Shown piece after piece: positions 14,101 through 26,100 of a stretch of 64,000 nucleotides of DNA. Positions within the stretch are counted from its first letter, which is position 1. Each line of letters starts with the position of its first letter. The position numbers and the translations under genes were made by a program. Below the pieces are notes generated by a model. The model ran no database searches, was not told where the DNA came from, and saw only the letters and a list, made by a program, of their open reading frames with translations. Source of the stretch: Tiliqua scincoides (Eukaryota; Chordata; Lepidosauria; Squamata; Scincidae); assembly GCF_035046505.1 (NCBI RefSeq), contig NC_089822.1, positions 106,480,807-106,544,806 on the forward strand. Reading direction: 5' to 3'.

Positions 14101-17100
14101 TCTGAAAAACAAAAGTTCCCAGTTACGTATATGGAAAGAGTTGCTTACGTGGGCTGCATGCAGACCTTCAAATAAATGTGTGTAGGTCACACGCTTCTCC
14201 TGCCACATGCATTCAGTGAACATCTAAAAGAGCCTAGCATCTGTGGGATTCTGTATACTCCCCCCAGGATAATATCAAGAAAAATTCCCCACCAGATGCC
14301 CTGCTACTCACCGCAGTAAGGTGCAGTTCTAGCAGTGGCCAAATAAACTTTTACCTCTGTGGGCAGTTTTTCCATGTTGACTCCTCCATTGTCCAACAGT
14401 CCTAAAATGAAAACAGAACCGAATGCAGAAGGAACCCAGGGTAAGAACAGAGCAGGTTGGGGCTGTGCGTATTCCGCAATTCTTGCCCCAAAACAGCGTG
14501 AACATGGCATTTGTGAACTCAGCTTCTTGAAAATCTCAACTTTCAATCTGAAAACAAAGCAAGCTGCAAACATTGATATCTCTGAAGAAAGGCCTGAAAG
14601 TGTGTGAGTGTGATGAATAGGGGAGGTGAGGTTGTGTAAGATACCCAATATAATGGAGTCCTTCTGTTTCCAACTTAACTCTTGGTTCCTCCTTATAGCT
14701 AACAGATGCAAAATGTAAGATAAAATTGGCAATGATTTGCTTATTGCATTATTGTGCATAATTTATACACGCCACAGAATTCATCTCTAGGAAGAATATG
14801 GGAAAAGAATATGTAACACTTAACTAGCATGCAGAATCTCTTTTAAATGTGACAAATGCACTGTTTTCCCCCTATTTTTTCCCCTCCATTTTTGGACACT
14901 TCTAACTCTCCAGAAGCTCCTATGCAAGTTCAGCAGCCTAGTAAGCAGCTAATGAGCAGTGTTTGTCCTTTATTTGAAATTCTATTATCTCCCCAGGAGC
15001 TTGTAGATTCATCCTGTCTGCAGAAGTTATTCTGCCCAAAATTAAGAGCTGATTCCCTTAGACAGGCAGCCAAACCTGTCTATATAGGTCACAGATGTCA
15101 AACATAAGGCCCGGGGGCCGAATGCAGCCCATGGAAGCTTTTTATCCTGCCCTCAGGCTTTCAGCTGCTGAGCAGTGCTGAGGTGCTACTGCTGAAAGGG
15201 CAGCCCACATGAAAATTGGGCTCTCTCCTATCTTGAAATATGATCAAGATTTGTGTATTTTCTCTTTTGTCATTTGCAGTGAATGAGCTCCTAAATGAGA
15301 AGAAGTGCTTATTTTCGGTTATGACCTGTTTCATGACATCACTGCCTGCCTAATGACATCACTTTCGGCCCTCGGCAGGCATTATGAATGGTATTTAGCC
15401 CTTGGTATGAAACGAATTTGACACCCCTGATATAGGTAAAAGAGCAGGATGGAGCAGCCATGAGGGCTTCACTCCTCAAATCAGGTAAGCTGATCGCATC
15501 ATCCAACGAAAGCTCTGAGAAGGTCTAAGTTCCAAGAAGCTTGTTGTGTTGGTCTGCTACATGGGAACCTAATACTGGCACCCAAAAGACACCAACTTAC
15601 TGGAGAGTAAGTGTAGGAAGTGAGGATTCTTGGGACAATTGTAAGTCACAAGCATAGGGACCATTTATAGCTAAAGTGATCAGAGAATTAATTTATCTTA
15701 CTTTGTTTACTATTCTTACTTCAAGCCCAGCCGGCCAACTTCATTGGGTTCAGGGTTGAATATTGTCTACTTGAAGGCAATAGGGCCCTCAGGCATAAAA
15801 GCACCTGATGAAGGGAGAGTTTGGTGTGGGTAGCAGAAGGAGGAAAAGCTTGAGGAGAGACTGGAGACATTGGTGAATGGACTTTGGAGACTGCTGGAAC
15901 AGACTGCTGGAGACACTGGAGTTTGGTGTGTGGCTGCTGTGCCCAAGACCTGCTGAGGACCAAGGGTCTGCTGTAGTGGTGGGAGGCTGCTGGCAGGAGA
16001 GAGGACCTCTGCAGGTTGAACAGGCGAGCTACCCTGGAGATGGGGTCCAGCAGGACTGCAGGGCAGAACCAGGGTCATTTGTTGGGGGAAAGAAGGGGAG
16101 CCAATTTGCTTAAAGTGGGCATAATTCTCCAGGCAGAGCTTGGCCTTGGAATCTGGCAAAACATGGGGTAGGTGGAATGATTGCATGTGAGCCTGCTACC
16201 TATCTTCTGTCATTAGTCAGATGAGGGGTCTGCAATCCTACCCCTTTCCTACTTGTACAGAAATTCCAATAAGATTTGTAAGAAGCACAAATGCAACTGT
16301 CATTTCACTTCTCATCTTGTGAGTAAATGTGACATTTCTTAGAATCACATTTTCCAACAAAATTCTAGATTCCTGGATACCCATGTATACATCTAGTATG
16401 ACAGGGTTAATCAGAAAGAAGTAACATACCTATTTTGGGACAGGAAAGCAAAAAAGGATTAACACAGTCTAAGCAGTGCCCAGCCATGAAATCAGCATAA
16501 CTAGAGCAAGGGAACGCCATCATGGGGCAGGAGTCCTCCAAGGCACTAATGTAGAAATGCACAGCCCTCATGTGATCACAAATCAGATACTTATAGCCTG
16601 CAGGAGAGAAAGAGAGAGCATAGAAAACTTAAGATCATAGGAGAGTTCATAGGTCTGTATTCTAAAGTACTGTATTTTTCACTCTAGCATACAGAAATAG
16701 AGATGGAAGTTTTTTTCTGGATGAACAAAATTAAGATTGTGAATACTGTATATACTAACGAGGTTCCTAGAGACCTAATTTCAGCACCAGGAACAATTTT
16801 GAGCTAATTTCAGATTGACTCTTCCAGCTAAACTCAATAGGGAAACCTCATTAGCCTCACTACCCACTCACCTCACTCCTCCTTTACGGTCCCTCTAAAT
16901 AAAACAGAACATGCAGAATGCAGCGGGAGTTCCCAGCATGACCTGCACTTCCTCTAGTTTTGAAATGAATTGCACTGCAAGGAGCAAGGCAAGTAGCTAC
17001 ATTTCTCTTTTTTCGGGGAGCTATGATGATGTGGCCAGGAGTGAAAAATGACTGTGAAAAGCAGCTTCTGATAATAAGCCATAAACCTCACCAGATGAGA

Positions 17101-20100
17101 AGAAACGGGGACATCCAGGCTGATCTCGGCCTCCATTGATGTAGTAATCAATGTGGCCAACAGGGATCCGGATACCAAAATCTGAAAGACAACCTGAGTT
17201 AGAATTGCCCCCCCTTCCTCTGCCACTAAAGTCATTTGGAAGGGTTGATCAGATTTGGTGTGAAACTATAGCTGCTGAACATCTCATTTGTGCATCTGTT
17301 TTTGTTTTAATTAAAATAGCAGCCACCAGTGTGAGATCTCACCCTTGACTATGCCCCAGCAGCTGCCATGGGTCAACTCGTACCTGTTCCAGCTCTATAG
17401 CTGGCACATGTCTATGTTGATACAGGAAGGTGGATTCAGCCTGGGAAGGAGATTCAGATTTGGTGGACACCACTGCCACTGAATTTGCTCCCTTCCCAGG
17501 CTTGATCTGCCCTCCACTCCATCCCCATCATCTCCCCATTGTGTGCAACCCTGCCTCATTCCACCCCTTCCTGCCTTCCTCCAGACCCCTGCAAGGGTTT
17601 ACCTGCTCTGATGGTGTCCACTATCCACTATAGCATGGACCTGGCTACTTGCTGCTTGTGGTGGTGGCCAAGCCATGCAAACTGGTGCTGCCAAGTTTGC
17701 AACAGCTGTGAAAGGGTTTATGCCACTGGAATGCTTGTTCCAGTGGCATAAAGGTCTCTTAGAATTGGGCTGTAAGCAAGCCGTGGGGATGGTATCTCCA
17801 GAAAGTCCCTATATCATGCGCTTCTCCAATTTGCAACATTAGACAGGGGAGGGCAAACAAGAGGGAAAGAATAGGGAGAGACGAGACACAACCAGCTTAC
17901 TGTCTGCATCTGTGTGAATAGCTTCCACAAAGAGAGCATCTCCAGGATCAAGGCGCTCTTCACGGCTGGCTCTGGTATACTTGGGTCCTGCAGGATCCAA
18001 ACCTGGAACATGATAAAAATAGTGTTGGCGTATCACAGGATCCATGCTATCTTAATGACCTTGCTAGATAAGGGGATGCCAGGTCACCTGAAACTCAGAC
18101 CCTGACATTCAGGAAGTGAAGCCCGGAAGTTCAGGAGTAAAGCCTGTTGCAGCAGGAGTGGAGCCTGATGGCACTTTGCAGATTAAAATTTTAAAAAGAA
18201 CAAAGGCCAAACTACACATGATTGTGAGAGATCCGAGATTTCTTTTACACAAATATTTGAAATCAAACAATACAACTAAAGCATCATATAAAAATAATAA
18301 AACAATATAAGAACAATAGATTATAAAAACAGCACATCTCATCTAAAACCATCTTTTTAAAAGGTTAACTATTAAAGTGAGCAGATCTCATAAACAAATG
18401 GCAAAGTGAAATTAATTGCCCTCCTTTATTTTGATAAGAAAATCGGTTTCCTGAAGAAAAAGAAATCTCACTCATCTACTCCCTCACTAAACCCAGAAAT
18501 GCAAATGTACTGCAAATTAAACTGCAAGAAAAACAGATACTTTTTTTCTGTTTCATTCAGTCACGCAGCCATAGATGGATAGCAGTGCACATTGTAGAGG
18601 TAAAATACTACATTAGTATATTTGAAGACTTGGAGTTTGGAAAACTAATCCTATACACCAGTGGTTCTCACACATTTAGCACCAGGACCCACTTTCTAGA
18701 ATGAGAATCTGTCAGGATCCACCAGAAGTGATGTCATGACTGGAAGTGACATCATCAAGCAGGAAAATTTTTTAACAATCCAAGATTGCAGTCCTACCCA
18801 CGATTAAGTCCCATTTACTATCATTGTAAAAAGAATATACACAGTACAAAGTACAGGTCTATAACATTTCCACAAATGCAGTCACATACCATGGTAGAAT
18901 CCAGTCTAACAGATTAAAAATAAAATATTGAAATGAACCCACCTGAAATTGGCTCGCAACTCACCTAGCGGGTCCCAACCCACAGTTTGAGAAACACTGC
19001 TACACGCACACTTACTTGGGTTAAGAAAACATAAGGCTGCAATCCTATACTCCAGCATTTCTCAAACATCACAATTTTTGGTGGGTTGTGCACTGGCGCT
19101 ACCTGGAAGCTGCAAGGCATTCTGGGGCGCTACCAGGAAGCCAAGAGGCATTCTGGGGTGTGCTGCAGCTGCAGTGGCTGATGAAGCAGATTGGGGCAGT
19201 AGAAGATTGAGAAGCCTCAGTACACGCATTTTCCTGGGAGTAAGTCCCACTGAATTCAATAAAACTTCTGCGAGGATATGCATAGGATTGTGCTGTTAAG
19301 GGAGCAGATTTCCTTACCAGTAATTCTCCCCAGGGAACCTTCATAGAAATAGCCAACAAGACCCCCAACATGGGCTCCAAGGCTCACACCAATAAGGTGG
19401 ATGGATGTCTTTGGCACCCCCAAAGCCTGAAGAATCAAAAAGATAGGCATATTCATGAAAGTTTAGTATTTTCTTCTCAAAACACACTTCAGGAAACATT
19501 TCTCCCAGCAACCTGCTCTTTCAGTTCAAGACAGATTAATTCTATCTTCATGTTTTTCACTTGCATGCCCTTTTCATGTTATTGATCTGTTCCAAATGCG
19601 AAGCAAGGCAAAAATGAAGGATGCTTCAAAAACAGGGAAGTGGCAGCCTGGATTGTTCCTTACCTGACAGGCTGCCCCACTGACATATGGTTTACTAATG
19701 AAAAAGGTATGGGATCATACCATCAAATGCAGTATAAAAATGTTTAGAGAGTAGAATGGTTCCATTTGGGGAGGTGTTAGGCAATACAGAACCAATTGAT
19801 CAGATAAGGAGAAAAACAAGAAGTTTGCAGATGGCAGCATTTTAACTTTTTTTGCATGAGAGCAGGATGACTAGCTGCAGAGGAGGCCATCAGCGTTCCT
19901 GTAAACCTTGAGTTTTGCAGAAAGGATTTTGGCAGACAGAGCTTGTCATGCAGAGGTACAAAGAGTTGTATCTGCTGAAATGTCCTCCTTTTCACTATAC
20001 AAACCAGCACAAATAAGTGACGGTGGCTCTTTATACTATCTTGGTTAGAGCTTTGCCATCACTGTGCTGGCGACACCCAACTTTTATTTCTCTTTCTCTT

Positions 20101-23100
20101 AAACACAGATAAAGCCACAGAACTGCTGAGCCACTGCCCTGACCAGATAATGGCGTGGATGAGGGCCAACTAGAGGTAGTGGAATCCTGCTAAGAGAGCA
20201 GCAAGATTGGTTTGGCTGGCTGGTGGTTTGTCCTGTTCTGAATGAGTCTGCACTCCTTCTCCAGAAGGATCAGGGCCAACTTTGGAGTCCTTTCACATAA
20301 CAACAGAGAACCAAGTGGCCTCTGTAACACACTTTCTACCAGCTCTGGCTGAGGTGCCATTTTTCCTGGACAGCAATAGCCTGGCACAGTCATCCATGCT
20401 CTGGAAACATGCTCTGGATTCTTTTTAGCCTGGTGTTTACTGCCTTTCATGTTAACTTTGCTTCTGTTTTTATTGTTTTATGCTGTCTATTTATTGTTAC
20501 TGTTGATTGCCTTAACTTTGTGAGCTATTTGAAGAAGCGATAGAAATATTATAAATGGAAAGATGGACAATCAGATTTCACAAATCCTGCTGATTTAAAT
20601 TCATTTGTTTGTCTTAGGGCGCAATCCTAACCCCTTATGTCAGTGCTTTCCAGCACTGACATAAGGGCAATGCAGCTCTGAGGTAAGGGAACAAACATTC
20701 CCTTCTTTGAGGGGGCCTCCATGAGTGACACCCAACTGCAGGATGCAGCACATGTCCCATTGGCACCGCTATACCAGTGCTGGAAAGCACTAACATAAGG
20801 GGTTAGGATTGCATCCTTATTCTTTAATCTGTTCCTTTCCAACTTTTATAACTTCCTAACTTTTAGTAATGTTCCGATCACTGTAAAGTAATGTTTAGCA
20901 ATGTTCCAATCACTGACAATGGACACATCTCAACCTTTCAGGAACAGCAATACGTATATTTACATTGATTTATTTTTAGTTACTGTATTTAAATTTCCTC
21001 CCACATTTCCTCGCCTCAGGGTTCAGTAATGATAACACCTATCTAACAACAGGAAAAGATTAAACACAAACTTAAACCCCCATATTAAACAGTACAGTAC
21101 TGTGATTATTTGATTAATTGAATGAAGCAGAAAAAAGGCATAATGACAGCACAACAAATCTCAGAAGTGAATCTCCCTTCAGAATAAGAAGGTTTTGCAT
21201 TCTTTTTGGAAAGAAATGAGAGAGCTACCATTTCAGACCTCATCTGGGATTGCATTTTACTATCTTAGAGCAAGGAGAGCAAAGGCCGTGCTCATGTATC
21301 TGATGTTTTTACCTCCCGTAGAGAAGCCATATGGAACAGGAGTACTGTATGTAGGTCTTTCAAGGTGAGCAACAGCACCTTGAATTCAGACCAGAAGCAA
21401 ACTGGCAGCCTGTGCAACTTTTGTAAAATCAGCCAAATAAGCTTCTGCCGCCTCGTATCAACAGTGGCATTATGCACATTGTATAACTTCTGAGTTGTCT
21501 TCAAGGGCACGTTTACGTAGAACATATGGCAGCAGTCAATCCTAAAGGTTACAAAATTATCAATGTGGTCAGATCCTTCCTTTCTCACTAAGAAAGTGTG
21601 AAGTTGTCACAATAGCGGCACTTGAAAAGATATTCTCTGGGCCACTACCACCTCCGACCTACCCAAAAGCAAGGCAAGTACCCCCAGGCACCACACCTAT
21701 TCATTTGAATCATGCACCTTGATGCATGATCCTGTGTACTGGGTAAAGGTCCCATTTTGTTTGTTTGTTTTAGCAGCAGAGAGGAAGAAACTGCCTGAAC
21801 TGTCTTGGATTCAATGTGTTTTAGCCAAATAGCCAAACCTCAAAGTACATTTCACCTACCAGGAACTTCCGGATTAAACTGGTTATTTCCAATGCCAACT
21901 CTGTGACATTTTCTACTGCATTATGATAGGCTGCAGTAGCTCCATTCACCCAGTCAACAGCAATCACATTGACCGGGGCTGCCTTCAGCAAGGATGAAAT
22001 GAGCCCATTTATCCAGGAGGGTTTGGTGCCTAGTGCCCTGAGGAGACAGACAGAAATGAATGCATGAGCTTGCTTCCTCTTAAGATGGATGAGTGAGGCC
22101 TATTCCACAAAGTGTGACATTTAACAAACCAGCGGACTTTCAAAATGTACTAACCATGACAGGTCGAAGTCCCTGCAAAGTTAAAAGCAAGGCCTGATCT
22201 CAGGCTGCTCGTTATCAGTTTGTGCAGTGCCTATAACTACCTCCCATCCTTATCAGCAGCACTTATAGTGAAACACATTCTGCAGGCAGATGCAATGGTG
22301 CAAAACCAAAAGTGAAATGAAAGTGACTCCGAGGTGAAAGAGGCTAGAGCAGTGCTTCCCAAACTGTGGGTTGGGACCCACCAGTGGGTTGCAAGACCAT
22401 TTTAGGTGGATTATGAAAAGTTTCTGAAATACAGGTTGAGACTAATTATTCGCGTAGGTTCCATTTCAAGCACTCACGTGGATTTAAAAAAATGCACTAT
22501 AGCAAATCAATTTAAAAAACAAAGTTTCTTTGCTCCAGTTATTGAAAAACAGCCTTGCTGACCTTTTGACTCCAAGATAAGAGTCATTAAGAAGACAATC
22601 CATCAGCACTTCACTCAGCCCCTCCCTTCACCAATGCAAAATGATCACGTTTCTTTCATGTGCTGGGGGAAGGGAGGGGTCCGAAGGAGAGAGAAGGATT
22701 GATGGATTGTTAGCCTTGCTACCCCTCTCTCATTAAGGAAGCTGTTGTTAAAGGACTGTTCAGTTTTTAAAACTGATTTTTTAAATTATTTTTATTTATT
22801 TATTTAACTATAATAAACATAAAATACATAAACAATATTCTAATGGTGTAGCAAGAGCGAAGCCAAAAAATTCCTACTAGTTATATTTTAGATACATAAA
22901 GTCCAAACATTAACAAATGGTAATCTATACCACTATCTAATCCTTCAAAACCAATCTTCAAATCCATAATACATCAAATCATTGTCTTCTCTCTGTTTAA
23001 AAAAAAACCCAATTATTGATTTTTTGGAAACCAATTTTTGGTTCAATAAAACCAATTATTGATTTTTTGGAAACCAATTATTGAGTTTTTAAAACTGATT

Positions 23101-26100
23101 TTAAAGGGATGCATTTTTCCCCTTCTCCAGGGATCAGCACATTCTTTCTCATTTGTAGGGGCCATTCATGTTGAGTCAAATCCGTGTATAAATAGGCTGG
23201 ACCTGTATGTTAAAAAAAACTTTTCAAGCATCAGTTTGCAGAAGAAAAGTGTAGCAGTGGGCAGTCCAGGTGGAGAGAACACTTTCATGGCTGAAATGCT
23301 AACCTGTGGTGTGAGGTAAACTTCATACCCCAAAATTAAAACATCACATTTTTCAATTTTCTCTAGTAATTGGCATGCTATAGAATAGATCATGAATGAA
23401 CCCAGTTTCAGCCTTTTATCTAGCCTAGAAGACCCAAACTATACACCTTGCGCTCCAATTCAGCCTTCTGGGTCCCCTGGAATGACTGTAAAGGTTTGGG
23501 AAAACAGTCCTCAAACCATTTCTAGGGAAAGTCTAGCAAATGTTTTCACACACATAATTACATAAGGTCTCTAGCAGCCTCAGGAGCCCACTTATTAATT
23601 ATTAATTGCTTATTAATAATAAATAAGATATTTCTTTCAAGATCTCGTTTTCTTTTCTTCTTTTTTGGTCTACTAAGCTATGTGGGTTGCAATAGATTGT
23701 TGTTTTAAAAAAGTGGGTCCTGGTATGAAAATGTTTGGGAAGCACTTAGAGAATTTAGAACTTTGGAATATCATAAATTTTGACATGGGAAACAATAGCG
23801 AAGCTTATACCCGAAGCAGAACCAAACCTGCCTACACAGAAAAACTAGTAACTGGTTCAAAATTACTGATTCAATAAACAGAAGCTCAGAAAGTTGTTTT
23901 GAGGATGAAGGCAAAGTGTCCTCTCACTTTTACTCTCTGCAGGCCTGAGTAAAAGGATAGGACTTCATTTTGCCCTGTTTTGGTTGGATTTTTTGTAATC
24001 AGCAGGTGGGGGGGGGAGTTTAAATCATACTACAGTGCAAATAAATGGAAAAATCCATCTCCCCTCATGTGACATTCTGTAGTGGCAGCATCACCAGAAG
24101 CCTTTTTGCTTCCAGGAGTTAGTACTGTCTGCACCAGTTCTTCCCAATGTTCAGCCTGCTTTTTTGAGACTTGGTTAATATGATTGTGAGCCCCAGAGGC
24201 GTTACTAGTGTTTCATCACCCAATGTGGGAGGCCACGTCGCCCCCATGATGGACCACCTCCTATGCTGTGGGCAGGGGGCCATGCCCCAGGCAGTGGCTG
24301 TGGTGCTGCACCGTTGCTGCACCCCACTGCATCATACGATGCAGTGGTTCTCACACATTTAACATCGGGACCCACTTTTTAGAAAAAGAATCTTGTTGGG
24401 ACCCACCGGAAGTGATGTCATGACTGGAAACAATACAGCAATTATGGAATCCGTTTCACAGATGGATAAATGATTAAGAGTCAATTAAGTAAAATCAAAA
24501 TTGACAAAAGTAAACACATTAATGTTTATGACAATTATAGACAAGATTAGACTGAATTGTTGTTAAATTGGTATTGACATTATAGAATGGAGGAAAGCAG
24601 TAATTAATTTTTTGATGGTGATTTAAAATGGTAATAACTACAGTTCTGCGAATTCCTAATGTTTTTCCCCTTTTTATTACCTTCAACCCATGTATATTTG
24701 GTTCCTTTACCCATATCTTTATTCAATAAATAAAAAAATAAATAAAAGGGGATTGGACAAGTTTCTGGAAGAAAAATCCATTACGGGTTACAAGCCATGA
24801 TGTGTATGTGGAACCTCCTGATTTTAGAAATGGGCTATGCCAGATGCAAGAGAGGGCACCAGGATGAGGTCTCTTGTTATCTGGTGTGCTCCCTTGGGCA
24901 TTTGGTGGGCCGCTGTGAGATACAGGAAGCTGGACTAGATGGGCCTACGGCCTGATCCAGTGGGGCTGTTCTTATGATCTCTACTTATAGACACAGACTG
25001 CAATCTTTTCTACATTTACCTGAGAGTAAGCCCCATTGACTATATAACGAGAATTGTTGAGTTCACTCTTACTAGCTTTCTGGCACCAGACAGCAGTCAC
25101 TGCTTATCAAGAAGATGCCTCCTTTGATGTTTATTGTATCTTGGGATACTTTGGTCACCAGTCCAAGGCCAGAGTGGCTGAGACTGGGAGGCACATATGG
25201 CATAAAAAGCCATTTTGTATGAGATAGAAGGTATGTAGCTTCAAGCAATTTAAATCCTCTGAGATACTCATAGAGGGGGCATATTGGTGTAAGTCTGAGC
25301 TTTGGGAGAAGAGTTATACACCCCTGTTGGCTGTTGCTGGAGTTCGTCTATACCAGGACAATAGAAGTGGCTTAAACATTGCTCATCCTGTTTGTACTAT
25401 ATTGATAAACCTGCTTTGATTACTTGAACTTGTCATATTAAACCTTGCTTCTTCACCTATTGGTGTGTTTATTGTCTTTGTATCCTAAAAGAATCATAGG
25501 TTCCTGAACCAGATTGGAGTCCCCCATTGCACCTATTTACAGACAAACAAATCAAACACGCAGGGAATGTTCAAAGTCACATCTAATTTAGTTTTTATGG
25601 AGGCAGGTAAAAAAACTTTCCCTGTTAACCATTGTAGAAAAGTCAACACAACCACATGAAAAGGTTCTAGGACTGATGGTACTCCTGCCTCATTCATTTC
25701 TTACACTGTAAGAGAGGAATTTTATCAGAGGGTACAACATTTCTTTTGGGCCTCTACCTTTCTCCGTTTAAATGTGAAATTTGGCTCCCAGCCCCCCCTT
25801 TTTTTTACCTCAGCTCCAGGTACAATGTACCCCCTGCATCCTGCTCTCAGAGGTCCAAACTGCAAGTACAAATTGCTTCTCTTAGTGAAAACACTGATGT
25901 ATCTAAACTGTTGGCTAGCTTGAAATTTTTTTACATTCCAAATAATGAATGGCGTGTGACTGATTTTGCGATCAGAAATATCTGGTTTGTTCAGACTATG
26001 CCCATTGAATAGAGTGTTTAAAATTCCAGAGTGTTTCTTCAGACATTTCAGAGTGTTTAAAATTCTTGGAAGAAAAATACACTAGGTCAGATGAGTCTCA

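Noticed and set aside
25010-25550. A solo LTR of a retrovirus-like element
   Set aside because: Some LTR-like flavour (AT-rich then a conserved-looking stretch), but no clear paired ends, primer site or target duplication; I cannot support it.
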